The notes under the pieces were generated by a model. That model worked only from the letters and a program-made list of their open reading frames with translations. It did not search any database and was not told the DNA's origin. Both the position numbers and the translations under genes were made by a program. Below are positions 17,148 to 27,068 of a stretch of DNA of 64,000 nucleotides, in pieces. The stretch comes from Candidatus Limimonas egerieequi. GTDB taxonomy: Bacteria > Bacillota > Clostridia > Oscillospirales > Acutalibacteraceae. The stretch's first letter is position 1. Each line of letters opens with the position of its first letter. The DNA lies in contig JAGHVH010000003.1 in assembly GCA_018064455.1 (NCBI GenBank), forward strand, positions 98,575 to 162,574. The letters are read 5' to 3'.

Positions 17148-18134
17148 TTGAAACTGTTTTTTAAATACTTAAAAACAAAACGAAATATTATTGCCTTCTT
17201 TATCATTGCAATTATCATCTTTGTGACTACATTTGCCCTTTATCACATTCCTGTTAAGGCTGTGCTTTATCCAGCTATCCTTTGTTTTGCACTGGGTATT
17301 GGTTTTTTGATTTTTAGTTTCTTTAGAGTTAAACGTCAGCACGATATCTTGGAGTCACTTAAGGATAGGACTGCTGAAATGATAGGCAACTTGCCTGTAT
17401 CAAACAGCATTTGTGAGGATGATTATAGGGAACTCTTAGAACTCATAAGGCAGGAGAGCATAGATAGTGCTCAGGCTGCTCGCTTTGAGTTTGACGATAT
17501 GGTTGATTACTACACTGTTTGGGCGCACCAGATTAAGACACCGATTTCATCGATGAAACTTACGCTTCAAAATGAGGACTCTGACCTCTCGAGGCGCCTT
17601 TCAATCGACCTCTTCCGTACTCAGCAGTACGTTGATATGGTACTCGCTTTCTTGCGCCTTGGCTCAACGTCCAGTGACTATGTCTTTCGTGAGCACTCAC
17701 TTGATGAGATGATAAAGTCATCTGTTAAAAAGTTTGCTCCAGAGTTTATTGAGCGACATTTGACACTCTGTTATGAGGAAGTAGAAAAGACAATAGTAAC
17801 TGATGAGAAGTGGTTTGAATTCCTTATCGAGCAACTTCTTTCAAATGCACTCAAGTACACCAAAGAGGGCAGTATAACAATTGCGCTTGATGGTGATAAT
17901 TTAACTATATCTGATACTGGTATTGGAATTAGTGAAACAGATTTACCACGCGTATTTGATAAAGGATATACAGGCTTTAATGGGCGCACAGAAAAGGGTG
18001 CGTCTGGCCTTGGCTTATACCTTTCAAAGCGCATAGCTACGAACCTTGGCCTAGATATCAAGGTAGAGTCAACAGTCGGAGTAGGTACAAAAGTAATACT
18101 TGATTTGACACAGAAAAAACTTAAATTTGAGTAA
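17148..18134 (+). CDS. Intramembrane-sensing histidine kinase, BceS type
   Basis: 328-residue kinase with two N-terminal helices (about 13-57) and almost no extracellular loop, so it cannot sense ligand directly. Such kinases are controlled by the partner BceB permease. The H-box is WAHQIKTPISSMKL (phospho-His about 126), followed by the N box near LLSNALKYTKEG and the G boxes ISDTGIGIS and GASGLGLYLS. It starts with TTG 12 bases after the response regulator, preceded by GATAGGGTG. Confidence 0.92.
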   Translation: MKLFFKYLKTKRNIIAFFIIAIIIFVTTFALYHIPVKAVLYPAILCFALGIGFLIFSFFRVKRQHDILESLKDRTAEMIGNLPVSNSICEDDYRELLELIRQESIDSAQAARFEFDDMVDYYTVWAHQIKTPISSMKLTLQNEDSDLSRRLSIDLFRTQQYVDMVLAFLRLGSTSSDYVFREHSLDEMIKSSVKKFAPEFIERHLTLCYEEVEKTIVTDEKWFEFLIEQLLSNALKYTKEGSITIALDGDNLTISDTGIGISETDLPRVFDKGYTGFNGRTEKGASGLGLYLSKRIATNLGLDIKVESTVGVGTKVILDLTQKKLKFE

Positions 18135-18159
18135 ACCTTACAATAGTGTAAGAATTGGG

Positions 18160-18211
18160 CAGGAAATGTAATGTTATTCGATGGAATTACATTTCCTGTT
18201 TTTGTTACAAT
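18160..18211 (+). promoter_or_regulatory. 13-bp inverted repeat with -10 element before the ABC transporter (BceR operator or attenuator)
   Basis: CAGGAAATGTAAT (18160-18172) and ATTACATTTCCTG (18186-18198) are perfect inverted copies 13 bases apart, followed by TTTTTG. It could be a terminator after the kinase gene. Alternatively, TACAAT (18206-18211) is a good -10 without a proper -35, and the repeat covers the -35 region, as expected for a response-regulator-activated promoter. ATTACATT recurs at 21043-21050 downstream of the permease. Confidence 0.55.
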
Positions 18212-18243
18212 GAGCTCGCAAAAACGAAATGGAGGACATTGAT

Positions 18244-19008
18244 ATGAGTTATTTAGAAGTAAGCGGAGTTAAAAAAGTTTACACAACCCGCTTTAGCACC
18301 AACAAGGTTGAGGCACTTCGTAACGTCAACTTCACAGTAGAACAGGGCGAGTACGTTGCAATAATGGGTGAGTCCGGTTCTGGTAAAACAACCCTTCTCA
18401 ATATTTTGGCCGCACTTGATAAACCAACAGCTGGTAACGTCATCTTGGACGGTAAAGATTTCTCAACAATTAAAGAGGCGGATGTTGCAACATTCCGCCG
18501 TGAAAATTTAGGCTTTGTTTTCCAGGAGTTCAATCTCCTTGATACATTATCTCTTGAAGATAACATCTTCTTGCCACTTGTACTTGAAGGAAAATCAGTA
18601 GGTGAAATGAAACAGCTACTCACCCCAATAGCTGAACGTCTTGGCATTACGGATCTCCTTTACAAATACCCTTACGAGGTATCGGGTGGTCAGAAACAGC
18701 GCGCCGCATGTGCTCGTGCAATTATTACAAATCCCAAGATTATCCTCGCTGACGAGCCAACAGGCGCGCTTGATTCAAAATCAACTGATGAACTCCTTCG
18801 CCTGTTTGATGAAATTAACAAGATGGGCCAGACCATCCTCATGGTTACACACTCGGTAAAGGCCGCATCTGTCGCAAAGCGTGTACTCTTCATCAAAGAC
18901 GGCGAAGTGTTCCATCAGATCTATAGAGGCAACGACAGTGAAGAGGCATTCTATCAAAAGATTTCTGACACATTGACACTTCTTGCAACAGGCGGTGATA
19001 GACGATGA
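18244..19008 (+). CDS. ABC transporter ATPase, BceA type
   Basis: 254-residue nucleotide-binding subunit. Walker A is GESGSGKTT (about 43), the signature is VSGGQKQR, and Walker B is [13 protein letters not shown]. It belongs to the MacB/LolD-like group that pairs with FtsX-type permeases. I place the start at MSYLEV after GGAGG. It overlaps the permease by four bases (ATGA), so the subunits are made together. The probable role is detoxification and sensing of antimicrobial peptides such as bacitracin-like compounds; the actual ligand is unknown. Confidence 0.93.
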   Translation: MSYLEVSGVKKVYTTRFSTNKVEALRNVNFTVEQGEYVAIMGESGSGKTTLLNILAALDKPTAGNVILDGKDFSTIKEADVATFRRENLGFVFQEFNLLDTLSLEDNIFLPLVLEGKSVGEMKQLLTPIAERLGITDLLYKYPYEVSGGQKQRAACARAIITNPKIILADEPTGALDSKSTDELLRLFDEINKMGQTILMVTHSVKAASVAKRVLFIKDGEVFHQIYRGNDSEEAFYQKISDTLTLLATGGDRR

Positions 19009-21026
19009 AGAATTCTATTTTTCCACGTCTTGCTGCTGATACTATAAGGAAGAATGGCAAGCTTTACGTTCCTTATATTATCTCTTGCATTGGAATGGTA
19101 ATGATGTACTTCATCATCCATTCTCTCTCACGCTCACCGCTTGTTATTGAGATGCCACATGGCGACAATGTCAGGATGGTACTTTCCCTTGGAAAGTTCG
19201 TAGTATTAATATTTTCAGCAATCTTTCTCCTCTATACAAACTCATTTTTAATCAGACGAAGAGATAAGGAATTTGGACTTTATAACGTCCTTGGAATGAA
19301 CAAGCGTGATATCGCAAAAGTCCTTTTCTTTGAGTCCCTTTATATCAGTGGAATCAGCCTTGTCGCTGGTATTGGACTTGGTACACTTCTTACCAAAGTA
19401 TTTGAGCTTATCCTGCTCAACTTTACTCATTCTGAAGTGACCTTTACCTTCACTTTTTCAATAGAGGCATTGCTCTTTACAGTAGGATTTTTCATCCTTG
19501 TATTCTTTATTCTCTTTATAAAATCACTTTTCAAAATCAGTGTTTCAAATCCACTTGAACTTCTTAAAAGTGAGACGGCAGGCGAGAAGCCACCAAAGGC
19601 CAATTGGGCCTTTGCAGTAATTGGCCTTGTTTTGCTTGCAGCAGCGTACTATTTAGCTGTTTCAATCACGAACCCAATTGATGCACTTATCTGGTTCTTT
19701 GTAGCAGTAATCCTTGTTATCATTGCAACTTATATCCTCTTTATGGCGGGTTCAGTTGCACTTTGCAAACTCCTTCAAAAGAACGACAAGTACTACTATA
19801 AGAAGAACCATTTTATCTCTGTTTCTTCAATGGCATACAGAATGAAGAGAAATGGAGCGGGTCTTGCTTCCATCTGTGTTCTTTGCACAATGGTACTTGT
19901 AATGCTCTCAGCAACAGTATCCCTCTATGCGGGCTCTGAGGACATTATCAACGGTCGTTATCCAAGGGACAATATGTGTGGTATCCTCTATAACGATATG
20001 TCTAGTATCAGTGATGACCAGCTTGATATAATTCGTGGCAACTACAAGACGGAGGCTGACAAAGTTGGCGCAAAGATGGAAAATGTTCTTGATTACAAGT
20101 ACGCATCTATTGCAGGTCTTGTAGAAGATGGAAAAACAATCTTTGATCCAGACAGCACTATGGGCGCTTTGAATGGTTATTCTAATTTGCGCACACTTAT
20201 GTTCATGACAGCCGATGATTATAACAAGGCAATGGGTACAAATATCAAAGTTAATGATGGCGAGGCAATGATTTACACACTTCGTTGTAAGTATGAAAAG
20301 CCTGATTTTAACATGAATGATGTTACTCTTAAGATTACTGGAAAACTTGATGAGTTCCCAGCAATTCCAGATGCACAGGTAAGTGTTACCTCATCAATTT
20401 GTTTTGTAATAAACAGTATGGATGACATCAAATCACTTGATTCACTCGTTGATTACAATGGTGACAAGTCACTTAAGTACCAGTGGATTTATGCATATGA
20501 TGTAGACCTCCCTGATGAAGCTGCATATGACTTGGTTCTTGAGCAGACAAGACATATTGAAATTGATGGTGGCTCAATTAGTTGCAGTAGCAAGGGCGTT
20601 GAGAGAACTGATTATTACTCAACATTTGGCGGATTCCTCTTCCTTGGTGGACTTCTTTCAATCATCTTCATCGCAGCTGCTGCACTCATCATTTACTACA
20701 AGCAGATATCAGAGGGATATGAGGATCAAAAGCGCTTTGAAATTATGCAAAACGTTGGTATGACAAAGGGCGAAATAAGAAAGAGTATTAACTCACAGAT
20801 ACTTACAGTATTCTTCCTCCCAATACTCTTTGCAGGTGTTCACCTCTGCTTCTCATTCCCATTCCTTTGGAAAATACTCATCCTCTTTGGATTCTCTGAC
20901 AAACTCTTTATGATTTTGGTAACGATTGGTGTATTCCTTGTATTTGCACTGATCTATGCTGCAATTTATAAAATTACATCCCGCATCTACTACAACATAG
21001 TAACTACGAAAAGTGTAGATGCGTAA
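19005..21026 (+). CDS. FtsX-like ABC permease, BceB type
   Basis: 673-residue permease with about ten helices. Four lie in the first 290 residues, followed by two near 220-250 and 285-305. A large extracellular domain (about 310-540) comes between helices 7 and 8, and three helices are C-terminal. This layout is characteristic of BceB, whose extracellular domain binds peptide antibiotics and whose membrane part controls BceS. The extracellular domain is the least conserved part of the family and probably sets specificity. Confidence 0.9.
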   Translation: MKNSIFPRLAADTIRKNGKLYVPYIISCIGMVMMYFIIHSLSRSPLVIEMPHGDNVRMVLSLGKFVVLIFSAIFLLYTNSFLIRRRDKEFGLYNVLGMNKRDIAKVLFFESLYISGISLVAGIGLGTLLTKVFELILLNFTHSEVTFTFTFSIEALLFTVGFFILVFFILFIKSLFKISVSNPLELLKSETAGEKPPKANWAFAVIGLVLLAAAYYLAVSITNPIDALIWFFVAVILVIIATYILFMAGSVALCKLLQKNDKYYYKKNHFISVSSMAYRMKRNGAGLASICVLCTMVLVMLSATVSLYAGSEDIINGRYPRDNMCGILYNDMSSISDDQLDIIRGNYKTEADKVGAKMENVLDYKYASIAGLVEDGKTIFDPDSTMGALNGYSNLRTLMFMTADDYNKAMGTNIKVNDGEAMIYTLRCKYEKPDFNMNDVTLKITGKLDEFPAIPDAQVSVTSSICFVINSMDDIKSLDSLVDYNGDKSLKYQWIYAYDVDLPDEAAYDLVLEQTRHIEIDGGSISCSSKGVERTDYYSTFGGFLFLGGLLSIIFIAAAALIIYYKQISEGYEDQKRFEIMQNVGMTKGEIRKSINSQILTVFFLPILFAGVHLCFSFPFLWKILILFGFSDKLFMILVTIGVFLVFALIYAAIYKITSRIYYNIVTTKSVDA

Positions 21027-21037
21027 TATATTAATAA

Positions 21038-21066
21038 TTGACATTACATTGTAATAGTGTTATTAT
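21038..21066 (+). promoter_or_regulatory. Promoter of the rimP-nusA-infB operon
   Basis: TTGACA (21038-21043), 17 bases, TATTAT (21061-21066). The spacer holds ATTACATTGTAAT (21043-21055), a near-palindrome that repeats the ATTACATT of the bceA upstream element. Confidence 0.8.
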
Positions 21067-21093
21067 GTCATCGTTAAGTTAAGATTTTAAGTT

Positions 21094-21121
21094 CGAGAGT
21101 GGCTCAAGCGAGCCGCTCTCG
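21094..21121 (+). promoter_or_regulatory. Leader hairpin upstream of rimP
   Basis: A 12-bp stem (21094-21105 with 21110-21121, one G-U pair, 4-base loop) in the rimP leader, ending 22 bases before the start. It has no clear U-run, so a role in mRNA stability or translation is as likely as termination. Confidence 0.5.
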
Positions 21122-21143
21122 TTCATTTGTAAGGAGGTTTCAC

Positions 21144-21611
21144 ATGGCTGGTAAAGTCGAAACTAAAGTGCTTGAAATAGCAGAGCCTATAGCACGCGAT
21201 TTAGGACTTAGTATCTGGGATATTGAGTTCGTAAAAGAGGGCGCTGACCACTACCTTAGAATCTATATAGACAAGGAAGGTGGTGTAGGCATTGATGACT
21301 GTGTTGATATGAGTCACGCAATTGATGGCCCACTTGATGACGCTGATCCAATTGATGTCTCATACACACTTGAGGTTTCTTCCCCTGGCGCTGAGCGCAG
21401 CCTTAAGACCGATGCACACTTTATGGCATACATCGGTGAGAAGGTTATGGTAAAACTCATCCGTCCAGTTGATGGTGAACGCGAGTTCCGAGGTATCCTC
21501 AAAGGTTACGACAAAGGCCAAGTGGTCTTTGAGAGCAACGAAGGAAAATCGCTCTCTTTCAACAAGAAAGAGGCTTCATATATAAAAGTCGATGATTTCG
21601 ACGAGTTTTAA
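21144..21611 (+). CDS. rimP: Ribosome maturation factor RimP
   Basis: 155-residue factor needed for 30S subunit maturation. It has the N-terminal alpha/beta domain with GADHYLRIYIDKEGGVGIDDC and SSPGAERSL, and a C-terminal SH3-like domain. I place the start at MAGKVETK after AAGGAGG; the upstream in-frame start lies in the leader hairpin. First gene of the conserved rimP-nusA-ylxR-L7Ae-infB-rbfA cluster. Confidence 0.94.
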   Translation: MAGKVETKVLEIAEPIARDLGLSIWDIEFVKEGADHYLRIYIDKEGGVGIDDCVDMSHAIDGPLDDADPIDVSYTLEVSSPGAERSLKTDAHFMAYIGEKVMVKLIRPVDGEREFRGILKGYDKGQVVFESNEGKSLSFNKKEASYIKVDDFDEF

Positions 21612-21645
21612 GTTTTGTAAGTTTACGAAAGGATGATATAGAAAA

Positions 21646-22716
21646 ATGAACGAAGAATTTTTTGCAGCTGTTGAAATGATGGCTAAGGAAAAAGGTATTC
21701 CAGCTGAATTCCTCTATGAGAAGATTCAGAATGCGCTTGTAGTTTCAGTTAAGCGTATGTACAACGGTAAAGACATCGTATTCTGCGACATCAACCCTGA
21801 AAAGCAGGAGCTTAGCGTTTACCTTAGAAAGAACGTAGTAGAAGAGATTTCTGATGAGGATGCTGATATCCTTGTTGAGGCAGCTCATCAGTACAAGAAG
21901 AACGCCAAGGCTGGCGACATCATCGAGATTCCTCTCGATACAAAGGACTTTGGTCGTATTGCTGCCCAGACAGCAAAGCACGTAATCCGTCAGGGTATCC
22001 GTGATGCTGAGCGTGGTCAGACAATGCAGGAATTCCAGAGTCACAATCAGGAGATTGTTACTGCTAAGGTTCAGGGTGTTGATATCAAGACTGGTAACGC
22101 AACACTTGAGATTGGTAAGGCAGAAGCACTCCTTCCACATTCAGAGCAAATCCCAGGTGAGGAACTCCAAGACGGTGACCTCATCAAGGTTTACATTGTC
22201 GATGTACGTGAGACAGAGAAGGGCCCTAAGGCTATGATTTCTCGCACACATCCAGGTCTTGTTAGAAAGCTCTTTGAGATGGAAGTTCCAGAGATTACTG
22301 ATGGAACAGTTGAAATCAAAGAGGTTTCAAGAGAAGCTGGTTCACGTACCAAGATTGCTGTTTACAGCGCAGATGAAAATGTTGACGCAGTAGGTGCTTG
22401 CATTGGTCCACGCGGTGCGCGTGTTGCCAAGGTAGTTGACCTTCTCTGTGGTGAGAAGATTGATATCGTACCTTATAGCGACGACCCAGCACTTTTCGTT
22501 GGTGCAGCACTTGCACCAGCAGATGTTGTTCGTGTTGACATTCTTTCAGAGGAAGAGAAGTCATGCAAGGTAATCGTTCCTGATACTCAGTTGTCACTTG
22601 CAATTGGTAACAAGGGTCAGAACGCAAGACTTGCAGCTAAACTCACAGGCTGGAAGATTGACATAAATCCAGAAAGCGGTTTCTATGAGAGCCCATCGGA
22701 GGAAGAAGATGCCTAA
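21646..22716 (+). CDS. nusA: Transcription termination/antitermination factor NusA
   Basis: 356-residue RNA polymerase-binding factor. An N-terminal polymerase-binding domain (about 1-125) is followed by an S1 domain (about 130-200) and two KH domains (about 205-345) including ACIGPRGARV and AIGNKGQNARLAA. It lacks the C-terminal acidic repeats of proteobacterial NusA, as is usual for Firmicutes. Located 34 bases after rimP; its end overlaps ylxR by 8 bases. Confidence 0.96.
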   Translation: MNEEFFAAVEMMAKEKGIPAEFLYEKIQNALVVSVKRMYNGKDIVFCDINPEKQELSVYLRKNVVEEISDEDADILVEAAHQYKKNAKAGDIIEIPLDTKDFGRIAAQTAKHVIRQGIRDAERGQTMQEFQSHNQEIVTAKVQGVDIKTGNATLEIGKAEALLPHSEQIPGEELQDGDLIKVYIVDVRETEKGPKAMISRTHPGLVRKLFEMEVPEITDGTVEIKEVSREAGSRTKIAVYSADENVDAVGACIGPRGARVAKVVDLLCGEKIDIVPYSDDPALFVGAALAPADVVRVDILSEEEKSCKVIVPDTQLSLAIGNKGQNARLAAKLTGWKIDINPESGFYESPSEEEDA

Positions 22717-22975
22717 GAAAGTACCACTAAGACGTTGCTGTGGCTGCATGGAGATGAAGCCAAAGCCAGAGCTTATTCGTGTAGTTAAAACTAAAGATGG
22801 CGACGTTTCCTTGGATTTGACAGGAAAGGCACCAGGACGTGGCGCCTATATCTGCAAATCTAGTGAGTGCTTTAATGCGGCAAGGAAAGCAAGACGCTTT
22901 GAGCGTGAGTTTTCCATGCAGATTCCAGAAGAGGTACTTGAGAAGATGGAGGCGGAGCTAAAAAATAATGAATGA
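22709..22975 (+). CDS. ylxR: YlxR family RNA-binding protein (DUF448)
   Basis: 88-residue basic protein with RRCCGCMEMKPKPELIRVV near the N-terminus and GRGAYIC later, the signature of the YlxR fold. The family is nucleic-acid-binding and always linked to nusA and infB; in Bacillus it has been proposed as a nucleoid-associated regulator. I place the start at MPKKVPL, with GGAGGAAGAAG as ribosome binding site, inside the nusA end. Confidence 0.92.
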   Translation: MPKKVPLRRCCGCMEMKPKPELIRVVKTKDGDVSLDLTGKAPGRGAYICKSSECFNAARKARRFEREFSMQIPEEVLEKMEAELKNNE

Positions 22976-23282
22976 TAAATTCTTAAATATGCTCGGACTT
23001 GCAAGACGTGCAGGTAAGTTGTCTTTGGGACACGACGCCTCATTTGAAAGTATCCAAAAGGGCAAAGCTTATGCGTGCTTTTTATGCTGTGATGCATCGG
23101 ACAGACTAAAGGAAGAGTTTGACCGCACGACAAAGTTTGAAGGCAGAAATATTCCACTGATTGAGACGGAGTATTTAAAGGAAGACCTTCACGCTGCAAC
23201 AGGCAAAGAGGCTGCTGTTTTCACCATCAATGATGAAGGCTTTGCAAACACACTAATAAAACTATTAGGAGGAACCGATTAA
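22968..23282 (+). CDS. L7Ae/YlxQ family ribosomal protein-like factor
   Basis: 104-residue member of the L7Ae/L30e/S12e/Gadd45 fold, known for binding kink-turn RNA. It begins [20 protein letters not shown], typical of YlxQ-type proteins in the nusA-infB cluster. It overlaps ylxR by 8 bases and shares one base with infB (TAATG). The RNA target in Clostridia is not established. Confidence 0.92.
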   Translation: MNDKFLNMLGLARRAGKLSLGHDASFESIQKGKAYACFLCCDASDRLKEEFDRTTKFEGRNIPLIETEYLKEDLHAATGKEAAVFTINDEGFANTLIKLLGGTD

Positions 23283-25756
23283 TGGAGATTAAATATAAAT
23301 TACACGAAGTCGCAAAAGACTTTGATAAGCCTAGTAAAGAAGTACTAGAGTTTTTGAATGAGAAGTTCCCAGAACCTCCAAAGAAGTCTATGACTGCTTT
23401 GACACCAGAGGAACTTAACTATGTCTTTGAGTACTATACTCAAAAGAATCAGGTTGAAAGTTTTGATAGCTACTTTGCTATGCAGGCTGAAAAGCCAGCA
23501 GAGCCAAAGAAAGAGGAGCCAAAGGTTGAAGATAAAAAGGAGAAGATTCCTACTAAGAAAGAGGAGGCTCCAAAAGCTGAACCAAAGAAGGAAGAGGCTC
23601 CTGCTAAAAAGGCAGAGCCAGAGAAGGCTCCAGCTAAGAAGGAAAAGATTCCAACAAAGAAGGTTGACCCAGAGGTAGAGGCTGCTCTTAAGAAGAAGTC
23701 TGAGAGCAACATGCATCCTTTCAAGAAAAAGGAAAAAGCTGACGATACTTACGTTCAGGCTCGTACTAAGGGTGAGGCTCGCACAATTGATACTCGTGCT
23801 CAGAACGTTGACCTTGAAAAGTACAACGAGAAGTACGACAACTTAAACCCAGAACAGAGAAATAATGACCGCGTAAACTTAGGTAAGCAGAAGCTTAACC
23901 AGAAGTCTAAGCAGTACAGAAAGCAGCAGGGCATGCGCTCTAAGAAGCGTGAGTCTGAGGCTGATAGAATGAAGCGTATCGAGGCAGAGCGCAAGAAGAA
24001 GCACCTCGTAATCACTGTTCCAGAGGAAGGTATGACAGTTGGTGCAGTAGCAGAGGCACTTCACGCAACTGCTGCAGAAGTTATCAAGAAGCTCTTTATG
24101 CTTGGCCAGATGGCTTCAATCAACGATATGCTCGACTACGATACAGTTGAAATCATCGCTGGCGAATTTGATGCCAAGGTTGAAAAGGAAGTCGTTGTTA
24201 CTATCGAAGATAGAATCATCGACGACACAGAGGATACAGACGAGGACTTGCAGCCTCGTGATCCGGTTGTCTGCGTAATGGGCCACGTTGACCATGGTAA
24301 GACATCTATCCTTGACGCTATCCGTCACACAGCTGTTACAGACACAGAGGCCGGTGGTATTACACAGGCTATCGGTGCGTACAGAACAGAAATCAATGGC
24401 CAGAAGATTACATTCCTTGATACTCCTGGTCACGCAGCATTCACTGCTATGCGTGCCCGTGGTGCTATGGCTACTGATATTGCAATCCTTGTTGTTGCTG
24501 CAGACGATGGTATTATGCCACAGACAGTTGAGGCTATTAACCATGCTAAGGCTGCTGAAATTCCAATCATTGTTGCTATCAACAAGATGGATAAGCCAGG
24601 CGCAACTGTAGACAGAATTATGACACAGCTCACTGAGCATGAAATCGTTCCAGAGGAATGGGGCGGCGACACAATCTGTGTTCCTGTTTCAGCAAAGACT
24701 GGAATGAACCTTGATAAACTTCTTGAATCAGTTCTTCTCGTAGCAGAAGTACTTGAACTCAAGGCTAACCCTAACCGTGCTGCAAAGGGTTCAGTAATTG
24801 AGGCCCGTCTTGATAAGGGCCGTGGTCCTATTGCAACACTTCTCGTACAAAACGGTACTCTTAAGTCAGGCGACATTATCGTTGCTGGTACAGCAGTAGG
24901 CCGTGTACGTGTAATGACAAACGAGAACGGCCGTGAACTTCACGAAGCAGGTCCTGCTGTACCAGTAGAGATCACAGGCCTCCAGGAAGCACCACAGGCT
25001 GGCGATACATTCGACGCCGTATCTGATGAGCGTCTTGCACGTGAACTCGTTGAGCAGAGAAAAGCAGCTCAGAAGGAAGAACTCTGGGGTGCACAGCAGA
25101 AGGTTACTCTTGATAACCTCTTCGCTTCCCTTCAGGAAGGCGAACTTAAGGACCTTAACATTATCGTTAAGGCTGACGTTCAGGGCTCAGTTGAGGCTGT
25201 ACGCCAGAGCCTTGAGAAACTCTCTAACGATGAGGTTAGAGTTAAGGTTATCCACGGTGCCGTTGGTGGTATCGTAGAGTCAGACGTTATGCTTGCTAAT
25301 GCATCAAATGCTATCATCGTTGGCTTTAACGTTCGTCCAGACCCAGCTGCAACAGCAAATGCTGAGCGTGATGGCGTAGACATCCGTTGCTACAGAATCA
25401 TCTATGACTGCATCGAGGAAATCGAGTCTGCTATTAAGGGTATGCTCGCTCCTAAGTTCCGTGACGTTGATATCGGACGTGCAGAAGTTCGTAACGTATT
25501 CAAGATTTCAAGTGCAGGTACTATTGCTGGTTCCTATGTACTTGATGGTAAGATTTTGCGTAATGCTAAAATCCGTGTTGTTCGTGATGGTATTATCATC
25601 GCAGAGGACGAGATGGTTTCTCTTCGTCGTTTCAAGGATGACGTTAAGGAAGTAGCATCAGGCTATGAGTGCGGTATCGGACTTAACAAGTTTAACGACA
25701 TTAAGGAAGGCGATATTTTCGAGGCCTTCATCACAGAGGAATATAGAGAAGACTAG
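23282..25756 (+). CDS. infB: Translation initiation factor IF-2
   Basis: 824-residue GTPase that brings initiator tRNA to the 30S subunit. An N-terminal helical domain is followed by a Lys/Glu/Pro/Ala-rich linker (about 75-145) and a basic segment (about 190-240). A second IF2_N domain follows, then the G domain from about residue 334 with [14 protein letters not shown] and NKMD. Domains II, III (IF-2) and C2 follow. The low-complexity linker produces long false reading frames on both strands. RbfA follows with one base overlapping if the earliest start were used. Confidence 0.97.
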   Translation: MEIKYKLHEVAKDFDKPSKEVLEFLNEKFPEPPKKSMTALTPEELNYVFEYYTQKNQVESFDSYFAMQAEKPAEPKKEEPKVEDKKEKIPTKKEEAPKAEPKKEEAPAKKAEPEKAPAKKEKIPTKKVDPEVEAALKKKSESNMHPFKKKEKADDTYVQARTKGEARTIDTRAQNVDLEKYNEKYDNLNPEQRNNDRVNLGKQKLNQKSKQYRKQQGMRSKKRESEADRMKRIEAERKKKHLVITVPEEGMTVGAVAEALHATAAEVIKKLFMLGQMASINDMLDYDTVEIIAGEFDAKVEKEVVVTIEDRIIDDTEDTDEDLQPRDPVVCVMGHVDHGKTSILDAIRHTAVTDTEAGGITQAIGAYRTEINGQKITFLDTPGHAAFTAMRARGAMATDIAILVVAADDGIMPQTVEAINHAKAAEIPIIVAINKMDKPGATVDRIMTQLTEHEIVPEEWGGDTICVPVSAKTGMNLDKLLESVLLVAEVLELKANPNRAAKGSVIEARLDKGRGPIATLLVQNGTLKSGDIIVAGTAVGRVRVMTNENGRELHEAGPAVPVEITGLQEAPQAGDTFDAVSDERLARELVEQRKAAQKEELWGAQQKVTLDNLFASLQEGELKDLNIIVKADVQGSVEAVRQSLEKLSNDEVRVKVIHGAVGGIVESDVMLANASNAIIVGFNVRPDPAATANAERDGVDIRCYRIIYDCIEEIESAIKGMLAPKFRDVDIGRAEVRNVFKISSAGTIAGSYVLDGKILRNAKIRVVRDGIIIAEDEMVSLRRFKDDVKEVASGYECGIGLNKFNDIKEGDIFEAFITEEYRED

Positions 25757-25770
25757 TGGAGGTGTTCACT

Positions 25771-26139
25771 TTGCCAGGACATAACAAAGACCGTGTGGCA
25801 GAGGACATCAAACGTGAGATAATTGCTTGTCTTCAGGACATCAAAGACCCACGCGTTGCTGGCAAACTTTTGACAGTAGTACGTGTGACAGTCTCAAGCG
25901 ATAACTCCTATGCAAAGGTATTTATAAGCGACCTTAAGGGCATTGAAAGTGCTAAGGAAGCTTGCAAAGCGTTAAATGGTGCACAGGGATTTATCCGTCG
26001 TGAAGTAGGCCAAAATCTTCACCTTAGAAAGGCTCCAGAGCTCAAGTTTGTTGCTGATGATTCAGTAGAACAGGGTATGGAGATATTTAAGAAGCTCAAT
26101 GAAGTTTCAGGAGGTTCCCATGAAAATTTCAATGGATAG
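25771..26139 (+). CDS. rbfA: Ribosome-binding factor A
   Basis: About 122-residue KH-fold factor for 30S maturation, with RVAEDIKREI near the start and RVTVSSDNSYAKVFIS in the core. I chose TTG at 25771 (MPGHNKDRV) because GGAGG lies 8 bases before it. The GTG at 25756 overlaps the infB stop and would put the Shine-Dalgarno sequence inside the gene. The end overlaps nrnA by 20 bases. Confidence 0.92.
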   Translation: MPGHNKDRVAEDIKREIIACLQDIKDPRVAGKLLTVVRVTVSSDNSYAKVFISDLKGIESAKEACKALNGAQGFIRREVGQNLHLRKAPELKFVADDSVEQGMEIFKKLNEVSGGSHENFNG

Positions 26140-27067
26140 AACTATCGAACTTTTAAAGAGTGCAGAAGATGTTCTTATACTTACACATAAAAACCCAGAT
26201 GGCGACACGCTTGGCTGCGGTGTAGCGCTCTGCCTTGTACTTCAAGGCATGGGCAAGCGTGCTCGCGTTGTAAACGGCGATGTAATTCCAAAGAGATATG
26301 ACTATCTCTTTGAGGGAATTGAAATGCCGGGCTTTGAGCCAAAGTTTGTTGTTGCAGTAGACGTTGCTGACAACAAGCTTCTTGGCGATATGCTTGATGC
26401 GGATTATGGTGATAAGGTCGACCTCTGTATCGACCATCACGGTACCAATGTTGACTATGCCAAGGAGACATACGTAGTGCCAGAGGATGGCGCTGCTTCC
26501 TTGACTCTCTATAGAATGTTTCGTGCAATGGGTGTAGAGATTACACCAGCAATTGCCACAGCACTCTATACAGGCATTTCAACTGATACAGGTTGCTTTA
26601 GATATTCAAATGCATCATCAGAGTGCTATCGCGCTGGCGCTGACCTTATTGACCTTGGCGCCGATAATGCCAACATTAATGTTTTGATGTTTGAGACAAA
26701 ACCACGTGAGTACTTTGAATTGCTCTCAAGTGTACTCTCTTCTATGCGTGTATTTTGCGATGGCAAAGTAATCGTATTCAAAGTTACAAATGAGATGTTT
26801 GAAAAGACTGGGGCAACACCAGATCAGTGCGATGCAATAGCTGCAATGTCACGCCAGTTTGAAGGCGCTCTTTGCGGTATTACAATGAAGGAAAAACAAT
26901 CAGGCGGATTTAAGTTCTCACTTCGCACACACGAGCCACTTGATGCGGCAGCACTCTGTGCAGCCTTCGGTGGTGGCGGACACAAGCGTGCCGCTGGCTG
27001 TGATGCAGAGGATGAGGAGAAGGTATTAAGCGACCTCATCGCTTTGATTGACAAAGAATTAAACTGA
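26120..27067 (+). CDS. nrnA: DHH/DHHA1 phosphoesterase, NrnA type (nanoRNase / pAp phosphatase)
   Basis: 315-residue Mn2+-dependent phosphoesterase predicted to degrade very short RNAs and dephosphorylate 3'-phosphoadenosine 5'-phosphate. Motifs are HKNPDGDTLG, VDVAD, the DHH in IDHHGTN and DTGCFRYS. The C-terminal DHHA1 motif is GGGGHKRAAGC. The start at MKISMDRT follows AGGAGG. The position between rbfA and truB is the common Firmicutes order. Confidence 0.94.
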   Translation: MKISMDRTIELLKSAEDVLILTHKNPDGDTLGCGVALCLVLQGMGKRARVVNGDVIPKRYDYLFEGIEMPGFEPKFVVAVDVADNKLLGDMLDADYGDKVDLCIDHHGTNVDYAKETYVVPEDGAASLTLYRMFRAMGVEITPAIATALYTGISTDTGCFRYSNASSECYRAGADLIDLGADNANINVLMFETKPREYFELLSSVLSSMRVFCDGKVIVFKVTNEMFEKTGATPDQCDAIAAMSRQFEGALCGITMKEKQSGGFKFSLRTHEPLDAAALCAAFGGGGHKRAAGCDAEDEEKVLSDLIALIDKELN

Positions 27068-27068
27068 T

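Noticed and set aside
23345..23724. Long minus-strand frames rich in Leu and Ser opposite infB
   Set aside because: They are shadows of the Lys/Glu/Pro-rich linker codons of IF-2 and have no ribosome binding site.
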